Shown in pieces: positions 53,864 through 63,985 of a stretch of DNA of 64,000 nucleotides. Source of the DNA: Lishizhenia tianjinensis (lineage in GTDB: Bacteria; Bacteroidota; Bacteroidia; Flavobacteriales_D; Crocinitomicaceae); the NCBI RefSeq assembly GCF_900116425.1, contig NZ_FPAS01000001.1, forward strand, positions 1,042,767 to 1,106,766, written 5' to 3'. Numbering within the stretch: the stretch's first letter is position 1; each line of letters starts with the position of its first letter. Made by a program: the position numbers and the translations under genes. The notes under the pieces are model-generated. The model saw only the letters and a program-made list of their open reading frames with translations, was not told where the DNA came from and did no database searches.

Positions 53864-56308
53864 TTAATCTATACTAACTGGATTTTTAACCTTCGTTTCT
53901 AATAACGCAATATCTAAAACTTCTTTCATATTCGTTACAAAATGGAAAGTTAATCCTTTTAGATAATCTTCTTTTATTTCTTCTATGTCTTGTCTGTTCT
54001 TTTCACACAAGATGATTTCTTTGATCTTCGCTCTTTTGGCTGCCAAGATTTTTTCCTTGATTCCTCCTACAGGCAATACTTCACCTCTTAAAGTAATCTC
54101 TCCGGTCATGGCCAAGTATTTCTTCACTTTACGTTGCGTGAACAAACTCGCCAAAGAAGTCAACATAGTAATACCCGCTGACGGACCATCTTTTGGTGTT
54201 GCACCCTCTGGCACGTGAATGTGAACATTGTGATTTTCGAATACCTCTTGCTTTAACCCAAACCAATCTGCGTGCGCTTTCAAGTATTCCAAGGCAATTA
54301 CAGCACTCTCTTTCATTACATCACCCAGGTTACCTGTAAGGGTTAGTTTTCCTTTCCCTTTCGTAATTAAGGATTCAATGAACAATATGTCTCCACCCAC
54401 AGAAGTCCAAGCCAAACCTGTAACTACACCTGCCGTTTCGTTGTTATCGTACTTGGTTCTTCCTCTACCTGGACCCAATACTTTTTTGATGTGTTCTAAA
54501 GAAAGTTTTGTTACGTATTCTTCTTCTAAAGCAATTTGCTTGGCTCGGTTACGTACCAACTTAGAAATGATTTTATCCAAACCACGTACACCACTTTCGG
54601 CTGTGTACTCCTCAACTACAAATTCTAATAGTTTTTTAGAGATACTGAATTGACCTTTCTTCACCCCATGATTCCCCAATTGTTTTGGAATCAAGTGTTG
54701 CTTAGCAATTTCTATTTTCTCTTCAACCGTATAACCATTCACCTCTATGATTTCCATACGGTCTCTCAACGGACCTTGAATGGTACTTAAATCATTCGCT
54801 GTGGCAATGAACAAAACATTAGACAAGTCGTATTCTGTTTCTACATAATTATCGTAGAACTCAGTATTTTGCTCTGGATCCAATACTTCTAGTAAAGCAG
54901 AAGATGGATCTCCGTGGTTGCTTCTACCCAACTTATCTATCTCATCCAATACAAAAACTGGATTAGAACTTTTGGCCTTTTTAATGTTTTGAATCACACG
55001 ACCTGGCATAGCCCCTATGTAGGTTTTTCTGTGACCACGAATCTCGCTTTCATCGTGTACACCCCCTAAGGACATACGTACATATTCTCTACCTAAAGAC
55101 TCTGCAATACTTTTTCCTAAAGAAGTTTTACCCACTCCTGGAGGTCCGTAAAAACAAAGTATAGGCGATTTCATATCTTTCTTCAATTTCAATACGGCAA
55201 GGTATTCTAAGATACGCTCTTTCACCTTTTCTAACCCGTAGTGATCTCTATCCAATATCTTCGCGGCACGCTTGATGTTCAAGTTGTCTTTCGAGTACTC
55301 ACCCCAAGGAAGTTCTAAAAGTAAATCCAAGTAGTTCATTTGAACGGTGTACTCAGCAGATTGTGGATTCATGCGTTCCACTTTTTGCAATTCTTTTAAA
55401 AAGATCTGCGCAACTTTTTTGTTCCACTTTTTCTTTTCAGCGCGTTCTTGCATGCGCTTGAATTCTTCCTCTTGCGGATTACCACCCAATTCATCTTGTA
55501 TGGTTCTCATTTGCTGGTGCAAGTAGTACTCACGCTGTTGCTTGTCCAAATCTTGCTTAACACGCGTTTGAATTTCATTACGCATTTCCAAGGCTTGCGC
55601 TTCGGCAGTTAAGTGTTCCAAGACTTTCATTGCACGTGCTTTCAAATCGCTTTCCTCTAACATTTCTTGCTTCTGGGTAACATCAGCATTCATGTTGGAA
55701 GAAATGAAATTCAATAAGAAAGTTGGACTCTCTATGTTTTTAATAGCGAATTGCGCTTCAGAAGGAATATTTGGAGAATCTTTGATGATGCGCAATGCCA
55801 AATCTTTCATGGTATCGATAATTGCATCAAACTCCTCATCTTCTTTCGGGAATTTAGCTTCTTTAAAGTAAGAAACCTTTGCCTTGAAATAAGGCTCTGA
55901 TTGAACAGGAGTTTCTAATTTGAAACGTCTTTTCCCTTGAATAATAACTGTGCTAGAACCGTCTGGCATCTTCAGCAAACGAACGATTTGTGCAACCGTT
56001 CCTACTTCGTGCATATCTGCGAACTCTGGTCTTTCCTCCGCTGAATTCTTTTGAGAAAGAACCCCTATGATTTTAGAACCATCATTTGCCTCTTGTATCA
56101 ATTTTAAAGACTTATCTCTTCCTACGGTGATAGGAATAACAACTCCTGGAAAAAGAACATTATTTCTCAAAGGCAGTATGGCTAACTCCTCTGGAAAATC
56201 TTGGTTGTTCATTGTTTCCTCCTCCTCTGGTGTGATTAACGGAATAAACTCTGCGTCGGCATCCATAGGACCATTAAAATTGAACATATCATCAAAAATT
56301 TTACTCAT
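53864..56308 (-). CDS. lon: ATP-dependent protease La (Lon)
   Basis: 814 residues: LON substrate-binding domain (about 40-235, PLRNNVLFPGVVIP), helical linker, AAA+ ATPase with Walker A GPPGVGKTS and Walker B FVLDEIDKLG, and the C-terminal serine-lysine protease with the dyad in DGPSAGIT (serine) and GGIKEKILAAKRA (lysine). A 40-residue N-terminal extension (MSKIFDDMFNFNG...) precedes the LON domain, common in Bacteroidota. It degrades damaged and regulatory proteins. Co-transcribed with the DEAD-box helicase. Confidence 0.96.
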   Translation of the reverse strand: MSKIFDDMFNFNGPMDADAEFIPLITPEEEETMNNQDFPEELAILPLRNNVLFPGVVIPITVGRDKSLKLIQEANDGSKIIGVLSQKNSAEERPEFADMHEVGTVAQIVRLLKMPDGSSTVIIQGKRRFKLETPVQSEPYFKAKVSYFKEAKFPKEDEEFDAIIDTMKDLALRIIKDSPNIPSEAQFAIKNIESPTFLLNFISSNMNADVTQKQEMLEESDLKARAMKVLEHLTAEAQALEMRNEIQTRVKQDLDKQQREYYLHQQMRTIQDELGGNPQEEEFKRMQERAEKKKWNKKVAQIFLKELQKVERMNPQSAEYTVQMNYLDLLLELPWGEYSKDNLNIKRAAKILDRDHYGLEKVKERILEYLAVLKLKKDMKSPILCFYGPPGVGKTSLGKSIAESLGREYVRMSLGGVHDESEIRGHRKTYIGAMPGRVIQNIKKAKSSNPVFVLDEIDKLGRSNHGDPSSALLEVLDPEQNTEFYDNYVETEYDLSNVLFIATANDLSTIQGPLRDRMEIIEVNGYTVEEKIEIAKQHLIPKQLGNHGVKKGQFSISKKLLEFVVEEYTAESGVRGLDKIISKLVRNRAKQIALEEEYVTKLSLEHIKKVLGPGRGRTKYDNNETAGVVTGLAWTSVGGDILFIESLITKGKGKLTLTGNLGDVMKESAVIALEYLKAHADWFGLKQEVFENHNVHIHVPEGATPKDGPSAGITMLTSLASLFTQRKVKKYLAMTGEITLRGEVLPVGGIKEKILAAKRAKIKEIILCEKNRQDIEEIKEDYLKGLTFHFVTNMKEVLDIALLETKVKNPVSID

Positions 56309-56344
56309 ATTATAAATAGGCTTGCGCCATTCTGTCAGTGTATA

Positions 56345-56396
56345 TAAAAAATATCCGCCTCATACACCTTAAAACGATGTATGTAAAAGCGGATAT
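56345..56396 (-). terminator. Terminator of the arginase-argS-GlmU-family operon
   Basis: Minus strand ATATCCGC/GCGGATAT stem (56351-56358 with 56389-56396) encloses a second pairing, CATACA/TGTATG, and is followed by TTTTTTATATA. It lies about 50 bases after the stop at 56447 and before lon. Confidence 0.75.
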
Positions 56397-56403
56397 ATAA
56401 TGT

Positions 56404-56420
56404 GGCAACTGCTGTGCCAA
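56404..56420 (-). promoter_or_regulatory. Consensus-like sigma-54 promoter sequence upstream of lon
   Basis: Minus strand TTGGCACAGCAGTTGCC. The -24 element TTGGCAC and the -12 element TTGC have exact sequence and spacing. It points toward lon, about 100 bases from its ATG, but the terminator at 56345-56396 lies between. Also an imperfect TGGCA/TGCCA palindrome, so a coincidence with the terminator region is possible. Confidence 0.35.
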
Positions 56421-56446
56421 GCAAATGTGTATGTAATATTGGCGTA

Positions 56447-57601
56447 TTAGTGACTAAAATTGTCAGCTACATACTTCAAAATATCTTTGTCTTCTTGCGT
56501 TAATGAAATTCCTCTTCTTCCCATCATGTTTTCGGCAACTTCAAAGGCTTTATCGATTTTAAAATTCACAAAACCATCACTACCTCCCCATGCAAAAGAT
56601 GGAATGTACTTAGGTGGAAAATCTCCCCCATAAACATTGGCTGAAACACCAACTACAGTAGCTGTATTAAACATAGTATTGATACCACATTTGCTGTGAT
56701 CTCCCATACAAACGCCCATGAACTGAACATTGGTAGCATCTATACTTTCGCTTTCATAGCTGTAGGCTTTTACCAAACCATAGTTGTTCTTCAAATTTGA
56801 AGAGTTGGTATCTGCACCTAAGTTACACCATTCACCAACTAAAGAGTTTCCTAAAAATCCGTCGTGACCTTTGTTTGAGTAAGCTTGGAAAACAACGTTA
56901 TTTACCTCTCCTCCTACTTTACAATGCTCACCTAAACTGGTTGCACCATACACTTTAGTTGCTAATTTCAAGGCACTGTGTTCGGCCATAGCCAAAGCTC
57001 CACGCACTACAGAACCTTCCATAATTTCAGCATCTTTACCTACGTAAATAGGTCCAGACTTCGTATTTAAAATACACGCTTCAACCACAGCACCTTCTTC
57101 TAAAAAGATTTGAGAAGCATCACCTATAACGGTGTTACTTTCAGAAAGTGGTTGACTGGTTTTCCCTTGGGTATAAGCTGCAAAATCTGCAGCCAATACT
57201 TCTGCGTTTTTCTGGTAGATATCCCAACGCTCTTCGAGAATAACCAAATCTTCTATCTGAACATGATTTGCTGTATCTAAGGATAAACTTTCACCTCTAA
57301 ATGCTATCCATTCTTCACCTTGAAAAATTGCTTCACCTGTTGCCAAGTTTTGCATTTTTGCAATTAAATCTGAAGAAGGAATAACAGCAGCATTCACAAA
57401 GAAATTATCCTCTGTAAGTACTGCTGGATATTTTTTACTCAAATACTCTTCGGTAACATAACTCACTTGTGCATCGGGTAGGTACATCTCCCAACGTTGA
57501 TTGTTGGTAAACATTCCCATACGCAAGTTCCCTACTGGCCTGGTTAAAGTCAGTGGAGCAAATTTTAAATGCTTTCCGTTATCGTGAAGAATAATATTCA
57601 T
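56447..57601 (-). CDS. GlmU-family sugar-nucleotidyltransferase-like protein
   Basis: 384 residues: an N-terminal nucleotidyltransferase-like domain (about 1-170) with NIILHDNGKHLKFAPLTLTRPVGNLR, then a left-handed beta-helix of hexapeptide repeats (about 175-330, e.g. GDASQIFLEEGAVVEACILN, HCKVGGEVNNVV). This is the Bacteroidota 'GlmU family protein'; the canonical L-A-A-G-x-G-T-R-M pyrophosphorylase motif of true GlmU is not present, so the substrate is uncertain. It ends the operon with argS and arginase, and its gene start lies 10 bases after the argS stop codon. Confidence 0.8.
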   Translation of the reverse strand: MNIILHDNGKHLKFAPLTLTRPVGNLRMGMFTNNQRWEMYLPDAQVSYVTEEYLSKKYPAVLTEDNFFVNAAVIPSSDLIAKMQNLATGEAIFQGEEWIAFRGESLSLDTANHVQIEDLVILEERWDIYQKNAEVLAADFAAYTQGKTSQPLSESNTVIGDASQIFLEEGAVVEACILNTKSGPIYVGKDAEIMEGSVVRGALAMAEHSALKLATKVYGATSLGEHCKVGGEVNNVVFQAYSNKGHDGFLGNSLVGEWCNLGADTNSSNLKNNYGLVKAYSYESESIDATNVQFMGVCMGDHSKCGINTMFNTATVVGVSANVYGGDFPPKYIPSFAWGGSDGFVNFKIDKAFEVAENMMGRRGISLTQEDKDILKYVADNFSH

Positions 57602-57611
57602 GGTGTCTTTT

Positions 57612-59513
57612 TTACATTCTATTCGGTACCTTAATACCCAATAATAACATGGCTTGTTTGATTACTTTGGCAACATTAGCACTTAAGGCCAATCTCAATT
57701 GCTTTAATTCTTCGTTTGGCTCATTTAAGATGTACACACTTTGGTAGAAGGTATTATACAATTTCACCAATTCGAAGGTATAGTTTGCAATTAATGCCGG
57801 ACTGTGATTCTTCCCTGCTTCAGCAACAGTTTCTGGGAAGCTGGCCAACAACTTGATCAACTCTTTTTCTTGCGCTCCGTATGCTGTTGTATTAAATGCT
57901 TTCAACTCACCTGCCTTGCTCAATAAGGATTGAATTCTAGCGTGTGCATATTGAATGAAGGGAGCTGTATTTCCATTTAAGTCTATCGACTCTTTAGGAT
58001 CGAACTTCATACGTTTTTGTGGATCTACTTTCAATAAGAAATATTTCAATCCACCTAAACCTATCATTTCATACAAGTCGTTACGCTCTTCTTCTGATAA
58101 TCCATCTAAGTGACCTCTTTCTTTGGTAGATTCCATGGCGTCGTGTACGACTTCTGCCATCAAATCATCCGCGTCTACTACTTTACCTTCACGTGATTTC
58201 ATTTTACCATCTGGTAAATCAACCATACCGTAAGACAAGTGGAAACAGCTATCTGCCCATGAGTATCCTAATTTCTTAAGTACCAAGAACAATACTTTAA
58301 AGTGGTAATCTTGTTCGTTACCCACTGTATAAACGATACCATTTAAGTCTGGATAATCTCTAAATCTATCGAAAGCAGTACCTAGATCCTGGGTCATGTA
58401 AACCGCAGTTCCATCTGCTCTTAACAATAATTTTTCATCTAAACCTTCGTCGGTAAGATCTACCCAAACACTACCATCTTCTTTTTTGAAGAACAATCCT
58501 TTTTCTAATCCTTCTAAGACAAGGTCTTTACCGATTAGGAAAGTATCCGATTCGTAGTACATTTTATCGAAGTCAACCCCCATACGTTCGTAAGTAGAAG
58601 CGAAACCTTCATACACCCAACCGTTCATGGTACTCCACAACAAGTATGTTTGCGGGTCTTTTGCTTCCCACTTCACCAACATCTCTTGCGCTTCTTGCAA
58701 CAAGCTGGTTTCATTCTTCGTGAACCCTGCCAATTTACTTCTCAAAGAGTTGTATTTTGACTTATCAGCTACTGCATCTGTTTCTGAAATTAAAGCAATT
58801 AACTTCTCCACATTTTCAGCTTCTTCAGCATCAAAACCTCCTTCAGCCAATTTTTCTTCTGCTAAAGCACAAGCTTCCTTGATCAACTGGTTTTCGAACT
58901 CCACGTAGTATTTACCTACAAAGTGATCTCCTTTAACACCTGTAGTTTGTGGCGTTTCTTTTTGTCCGTTGGCATCCTCTGGAGCAAACTTCTGCCACGC
59001 CAGCATACTCTTACAAATGTGTATACCTCTATCGTTAACAATTTGCGTTTTGATCACTTTATGACCGTTGGCTTTCAAGATTTCGGCAACACTGTAACCC
59101 AAGAAGTTATTTCTTAAGTGACCTAAGTGCAAAGGTTTGTTAGTATTTGGAGAAGAATATTCCACCATCAACGTGTCTCCACTATTTTCTGGCCTAAAAC
59201 CAAAGCGAGCATCAGCATCCATGTTTTTCAATTCTGCCAACCAGAATTCTTTGTTAATCACAAGGTTTAAAAACCCTTTAACCACATTGTACGCTTCTAA
59301 CTCTTCTACATGTTCAACAAGGTAAGCTCCAACTTTCTCCCCTACTTCTTCGGGTTTAGTTTTCAGCATTTTTACGAAAGGGAAAGTTACCAATGTAATA
59401 TCTCCTTCGAACTCTTTTCTTGTCTTCTGAAATTGAACCAGGTTTTCACTAATTTCCTGTCCAAAAATCTCTGTAGCAGCACCCAATAAAAGTGCTTTAA
59501 TTTTATTCTCCAT
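57612..59513 (-). CDS. argS: Arginyl-tRNA synthetase
   Basis: 633 residues, class I synthetase. N-terminal Add-1 domain (1-110), HIGH-type motif in SSPNTNKPLHLGHLRN, the KMSKS-type loop in DGKMKSREGKVV (KMKS form usual in one ArgRS class), and a C-terminal alpha-helical DALR anticodon domain with terminal KIKVPNRM-like end (LLGIKVPNRM). It charges tRNA-Arg. It lies between arginase and the GlmU-family gene on one transcript. Confidence 0.96.
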   Translation of the reverse strand: MENKIKALLLGAATEIFGQEISENLVQFQKTRKEFEGDITLVTFPFVKMLKTKPEEVGEKVGAYLVEHVEELEAYNVVKGFLNLVINKEFWLAELKNMDADARFGFRPENSGDTLMVEYSSPNTNKPLHLGHLRNNFLGYSVAEILKANGHKVIKTQIVNDRGIHICKSMLAWQKFAPEDANGQKETPQTTGVKGDHFVGKYYVEFENQLIKEACALAEEKLAEGGFDAEEAENVEKLIALISETDAVADKSKYNSLRSKLAGFTKNETSLLQEAQEMLVKWEAKDPQTYLLWSTMNGWVYEGFASTYERMGVDFDKMYYESDTFLIGKDLVLEGLEKGLFFKKEDGSVWVDLTDEGLDEKLLLRADGTAVYMTQDLGTAFDRFRDYPDLNGIVYTVGNEQDYHFKVLFLVLKKLGYSWADSCFHLSYGMVDLPDGKMKSREGKVVDADDLMAEVVHDAMESTKERGHLDGLSEEERNDLYEMIGLGGLKYFLLKVDPQKRMKFDPKESIDLNGNTAPFIQYAHARIQSLLSKAGELKAFNTTAYGAQEKELIKLLASFPETVAEAGKNHSPALIANYTFELVKLYNTFYQSVYILNEPNEELKQLRLALSANVAKVIKQAMLLLGIKVPNRM

Positions 59514-59532
59514 CTTCTATCTTCTCTAACGT

Positions 59533-60486
59533 CTATTTACTCACGACGTTAACAACCTTTTCTATAAAATCGAAGGCAACTTCTGCCATCTTATTTGTTT
59601 TCTCGTCTAAACAAGGATTTACTTCCACAAACTCTATACAGCTCACTTTTTCTTGGGCTGCAAAGTGTAACAAGATTTCTTCTGCCTCTTTCGGGTGTAA
59701 ACCATTATCTACAGGAGTTCCCGTTCCATGCGAAGTCTCTGCAGGATCCATAGAATCCACATCAAAAGAGATGTAAACTTCATCACAGGCTGCAAATTTG
59801 GCATCTAACTCCGCCAAAACTTTCTGCGTTGATTTCTCACGCAATTCGGCCACCGTGTAATTTTTAATTCCTACACGCTCCATGTATAAATCTTCTGGCT
59901 CTTCTGTATCGCGTAGGGCAATAAAAGCCAAATCTTCTGGAGAGATTTTAGGTGCAATTCCTCCTGTATTTTTCAACTTCTCCCACATAGCTGCAGTGTC
60001 TTCACTTACATCATTGATACGACATTCTAAATTATCTTCGTTCAAAGCTGTAGCCAAAGGCATACCGTGCATGTTACCTGTTGGAGTTGTATAGGGTGTG
60101 TGCATGTCGCCATGCGCATCTATCCACAAAACACCAATTCTCTTGTTTGGATTTGCCATTTTTAGTCCAGCAATTGTTCCCCCAGCAGAACCGTGGTCAC
60201 CCGCAATAACTAAAGCAAAATCATTTTTCTTTCTAATGTTTTTTACAACCGCAGATACGCGTTCGTAAATCTTCACCAAACCATCAATGCGTTTTCCAGA
60301 TCTGTATTTAACATCTGTATCTAACAAGTGGTTTTCTGTTTCTATGGTGTGAACCGGAAAACGGCCGAACATATCATTGTTCCTATTGCGTGCCGCTACT
60401 TGTATGGCACCTGGACCTAAAGAAGCTCCTCGTGTACCAGCAGTAATTTCTGATTCATTGATAACTATTGAAATATTTCTAGACAT
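59533..60486 (-). CDS. Arginase-family ureohydrolase
   Basis: 317 residues. Manganese ligands of the ureohydrolase superfamily: H in GDHGSAGGT, D-x-H-x-D in WIDAHGDMHTP, and D-x-D in SFDVDSMDP; the substrate loop has TGTPVDNGL. The signature favours arginase (arginine to ornithine and urea), although agmatinase or formimidoylglutamase cannot be fully excluded. It is first in the operon, followed after 19 bases by argS, so arginine breakdown and charging share a promoter (60512-60519). Confidence 0.88.
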   Translation of the reverse strand: MSRNISIVINESEITAGTRGASLGPGAIQVAARNRNNDMFGRFPVHTIETENHLLDTDVKYRSGKRIDGLVKIYERVSAVVKNIRKKNDFALVIAGDHGSAGGTIAGLKMANPNKRIGVLWIDAHGDMHTPYTTPTGNMHGMPLATALNEDNLECRINDVSEDTAAMWEKLKNTGGIAPKISPEDLAFIALRDTEEPEDLYMERVGIKNYTVAELREKSTQKVLAELDAKFAACDEVYISFDVDSMDPAETSHGTGTPVDNGLHPKEAEEILLHFAAQEKVSCIEFVEVNPCLDEKTNKMAEVAFDFIEKVVNVVSK

Positions 60487-60511
60487 ATAATTTTCTTAGT
60501 TTAAATCGCTT

Positions 60512-60519
60512 CAAAAGTA
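60512..60519 (-). promoter_or_regulatory. -7 box of the arginase operon
   Basis: Minus strand TACTTTTG, exact TAnnTTTG match, 25 bases before the ATG. The tetramer 19 bases upstream is TTGA, close to TTTG. Confidence 0.45.
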
Positions 60520-60678
60520 GCGTTAATAGCGGCTTAAATCAAGTAATTTTAAGCAAATTATACGACAAGAAATTTGGGGGACGTAACCAATACAGAAAAC
60601 ACCCGCTATGTGTGTAGCATACATCCTTAATTTTGTAGAAAATTTTGATTTTATTTGTACCAGAAAAATTCTTACAAT

Positions 60679-61338
60679 ATGCAGTTCAAAAATTTCTTTT
60701 ATGTTTTACTGGTTGCCAGTGTAATGCTTTCTTGTTCAGGTAAAAAAGAAAACACAAGCAACAGATTTGAAGGAAGATTAGTGTATAAAATCACCTCGAA
60801 TTTAAGAGAATTTGATCCCGCAGATAGCATGAGTTATCAAATCATTTATGCCAAAGACTCTTTGGTAAAAACAGACAATTTTACCCGACTCGGTAAACAA
60901 AGCTACCTCAAACACATCCTTAAAAACAGAGCCTACACCCTTATGAATTTTCAGGGAAATAAATTGGCCCTTCAATCTATACCTGACAGTACAAAAGTTG
61001 AGGCAGATAAATACACTTTTTTCGACAGAGATGAAAGCAAGGAAATAGCAGGACTTAAAGCTAATTTGGTGGAGGTCAAAATTAAGGGTCAAAAGGAACC
61101 GTATGAAATGTGGTACACATCAGAAATCTCTCACGATTACAGCGAAGCAATTCCGGGGATGAAGGGATTACCGGTTGTTTTTACCTTAGTTATTGGAGAA
61201 GAAGAACTGACCTACACACTCATCGAAGCGGAGCGTAAAACAATGGATAGAGACCATTTTGGATTACCCTCTGACTATAAAGTAATTACAACGCAAGAAT
61301 TTGAAGCGTACATTACTGCACCACAAGAAGAAATGTAA
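60679..61338 (+). CDS. Lipoprotein of unknown function (DUF4412-like)
   Basis: 219 residues from the ATG at 60679, chosen because it gives a lipoprotein signal (MQFKNFFYVLLVASVMLSC, cysteine 19). The mature part is beta-rich (FEGRLVYKITSN, YEMWYTSEIS, LPVVFTLVIGEEELTYTL), similar in layout to DUF4412 or GLPGLI-type envelope proteins of Bacteroidota. No enzymatic motif seen. It precedes ftsK on the same strand by 88 bases. Confidence 0.7.
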   Translation: MQFKNFFYVLLVASVMLSCSGKKENTSNRFEGRLVYKITSNLREFDPADSMSYQIIYAKDSLVKTDNFTRLGKQSYLKHILKNRAYTLMNFQGNKLALQSIPDSTKVEADKYTFFDRDESKEIAGLKANLVEVKIKGQKEPYEMWYTSEISHDYSEAIPGMKGLPVVFTLVIGEEELTYTLIEAERKTMDRDHFGLPSDYKVITTQEFEAYITAPQEEM

Positions 61339-61400
61339 AACTAACACCCCCCTGTTGATGCTTTAAAGCTTCTGACATTCACTTGTGTGCGGATTGATTG

Positions 61401-61408
61401 TATCTTCG
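61401..61408 (+). promoter_or_regulatory. Possible -7 box of ftsK
   Basis: TATCTTCG, one mismatch from TAnnTTTG, 18 bases before the ftsK ATG at 61427. Confidence 0.3.
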
Positions 61409-61426
61409 TAAGATATAGAAAAAATT

Positions 61427-63985
61427 ATGGCCAAAGGGAACGTACTTAAAAGCAGATCAACAGATACCAAAGAGAAGAAAAAGAAAGGAAATTCTAGCTC
61501 TTCCAAAGGACTGAATCCGTTTTCAAAGTTATCCACCAAACTAGATAAAAAGAAATCTAAGCGAATCACAGGAGGAATTTTACTCTTACTTTCTGTTTAC
61601 TGTTTTATTGCTTTTCTTTCTTACTTACTCACTTGGAAATTAGACCAAGATCAGGTGATGAATAAGAATTTATTCACCTACATGTTCGAAGACCTGAGTG
61701 AACCAACGGCCAATTGGCTCGGAAGATTTGGAGCGTGGATTTCTCACCTTTTCATTTACAAATGGTTTGGTTTAGCCTCTTTCGGATTCTGTTTTATGTT
61801 CTTCTTGTACAGTATGCGCCTACTTTTTAACGTGAGCCTTCTACCCCTTAAGAGAAGTACCATCATCACAACCGTCTCTATGGTTTGGTTTGCTATTTTC
61901 TTAGGTTTTTTCGCCAATAAGGTTAGTTATTTAGGTGGAGCTTTTGGTTACTTCATCAATTCTTGGCTAGATCAAAACTTTGGTGCTTTTGGTGCTTTCT
62001 TATTCATTACTCTTTTACTTTTCATTGCCGTTGTAGTCTTGTTCAACCCCGACTTCAATAAAATTATGCAAATGATAGGGCTGGATGAAATCTTGAAAGG
62101 AAGAAAAGACAAGGAAGAAAAAGTTCAAACCGCCAACAACGTTACACCAACAGATATTCATGCGGTAAACACCATTACAGACGAAGAAATTGAAAAGGAG
62201 CCAGAACCTCAAGAAGTAGATTTCTCAGAGGATGAGGATGAAGACGTCACAGAAGAAGATCTCAACTTCACAGTCAAAAAACAAGAGGAACAGGAATCTG
62301 AATCTACCTTCGAGGTAGACGACAGTTTTGAAATTGAAGAACCTCAAGAAGAATCCTCAACGGTTTCTGCTGCTTCCGATGAAAATGAAGAAGATGATGA
62401 ATTCTCTGTTGAAGTAGCCGAAGAGGAAGAAGAATTAAGTGATAAAGAATTAAATGATTTGGCTGAGAAATTTGGCGATTATGACCCAAAGCTAGATTTG
62501 TCGAATTACCAATTACCCTCTATCGATTTATTAAATGCATACGGTACAGGTAAAATCTCTGTAGACAAAGAGGAGTTGGAAGCCAACAAAAACAAAATTG
62601 TTGAAACACTTTCGCACTATAAAATTGAAATTTCGAAGATTAAGGCTACTATTGGTCCAACTGTAACCTTGTACGAAATTATACCCGCACCCGGTGTACG
62701 AATTTCCAAGATCAAAAACTTGGAGGATGATATTGCCTTGAGTTTGGCAGCCTTGGGTATACGTATTATTGCGCCTATTCCTGGTAAAGGAACCATAGGT
62801 ATAGAAGTTCCGAACTCTAAACCAGAAATGGTGAGTATGCGTTCATTAATTGCTTCTGAGAAATTCCAAAATTCAGATGCTGAACTTCCGGTAGTAATGG
62901 GGAAAACCATCACCAACGAAACCTATACTTTTGATTTGGCCAAAATGCCTCACTTATTGGTGGCAGGTGCTACAGGTCAGGGTAAATCAGTTGGATTGAA
63001 CGCCATCTTAGTATCTCTACTATACAAGAAACACCCTGCACAAGTAAAGTTTGTTTTGGTGGATCCTAAAAAAGTGGAATTAACCCTTTACAACAAAATT
63101 GAGCGTCACTTCTTAGCCAAATTACCAGGAGAAGAGGAACCGATCATTACGGATACCTCTAAAGTGGTAAACACATTGAATTCTCTTTGTATAGAGATGG
63201 ATGACAGGTATGAATTATTGAAAGACGCACAAGTAAGAAATATAAAAGAATACAACGCTAAATTCATAAAGCGTAAGTTGAACCCTGAAAAGGGACACCG
63301 TTACTTGCCTTACATCGTTGTATTAATAGATGAGTTTGCCGACTTAATTATGACAGCTGGTAAAGAAGTGGAGCATCCAATTGCGCGTATTGCTCAGTTA
63401 GCCCGTGCCATAGGTATACACTTAATTGTGGCTACTCAGCGTCCGTCAGTAAACGTAATTACGGGTATGATCAAGGCCAACTTCCCGGCACGTATTGCCT
63501 TTAGAGTACTTTCTAAAATTGACTCGAGAACGATACTTGATGGATCGGGGGCTGATCAATTGATTGGTAAAGGAGATATGTTGATCTCAACTGGTTCTGA
63601 TACTTTCCGTTTACAATGTGGATTCGTAGACACTCCGGAAGTAGAAGATATTTGTGACTTCATTGGTAACCAACGTGCGTATCCGGAAGCTTTACTTTTA
63701 CCAGAATACGAAGGTGAAGGTAGTGAAGGAGGTAGTGATGCCGACTTAGATGATTTAGATGCCAATTTCGTTGAAGCTGCGCGTATCGTTGTGATTCACC
63801 AGCAAGGTTCGGCGAGTTTGTTACAACGTAAGCTAAAACTCGGTTACAACAGAGCTGGAAGGTTGGTAGATCAATTGGAGGCACACAACATTGTTGGTCC
63901 GTTTAAAGGATCTAAAGCACGTGAGGTAATGTATTCTGATGAGGCTTCTTTAGAAGAATATTTGTCAACCAAAGGATTATTATAA
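61427..63985 (+). CDS. ftsK: DNA translocase FtsK
   Basis: 852 residues: basic N-terminus, four to five transmembrane helices (about 45-210), a highly acidic linker (about 250-350, rich in D and E), then the alpha, beta and gamma motor domains. Walker A is GATGQGKSV (about 510), Walker B VLIDEFADLIM, and the C-terminal gamma winged helix includes ASLLQRKLKLGYNRAGRLVDQLE. It pumps DNA at the septum, coordinates dimer resolution via XerCD and division. The stop is 15 bases from the right edge. Confidence 0.96.
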   Translation: MAKGNVLKSRSTDTKEKKKKGNSSSSKGLNPFSKLSTKLDKKKSKRITGGILLLLSVYCFIAFLSYLLTWKLDQDQVMNKNLFTYMFEDLSEPTANWLGRFGAWISHLFIYKWFGLASFGFCFMFFLYSMRLLFNVSLLPLKRSTIITTVSMVWFAIFLGFFANKVSYLGGAFGYFINSWLDQNFGAFGAFLFITLLLFIAVVVLFNPDFNKIMQMIGLDEILKGRKDKEEKVQTANNVTPTDIHAVNTITDEEIEKEPEPQEVDFSEDEDEDVTEEDLNFTVKKQEEQESESTFEVDDSFEIEEPQEESSTVSAASDENEEDDEFSVEVAEEEEELSDKELNDLAEKFGDYDPKLDLSNYQLPSIDLLNAYGTGKISVDKEELEANKNKIVETLSHYKIEISKIKATIGPTVTLYEIIPAPGVRISKIKNLEDDIALSLAALGIRIIAPIPGKGTIGIEVPNSKPEMVSMRSLIASEKFQNSDAELPVVMGKTITNETYTFDLAKMPHLLVAGATGQGKSVGLNAILVSLLYKKHPAQVKFVLVDPKKVELTLYNKIERHFLAKLPGEEEPIITDTSKVVNTLNSLCIEMDDRYELLKDAQVRNIKEYNAKFIKRKLNPEKGHRYLPYIVVLIDEFADLIMTAGKEVEHPIARIAQLARAIGIHLIVATQRPSVNVITGMIKANFPARIAFRVLSKIDSRTILDGSGADQLIGKGDMLISTGSDTFRLQCGFVDTPEVEDICDFIGNQRAYPEALLLPEYEGEGSEGGSDADLDDLDANFVEAARIVVIHQQGSASLLQRKLKLGYNRAGRLVDQLEAHNIVGPFKGSKAREVMYSDEASLEEYLSTKGLL

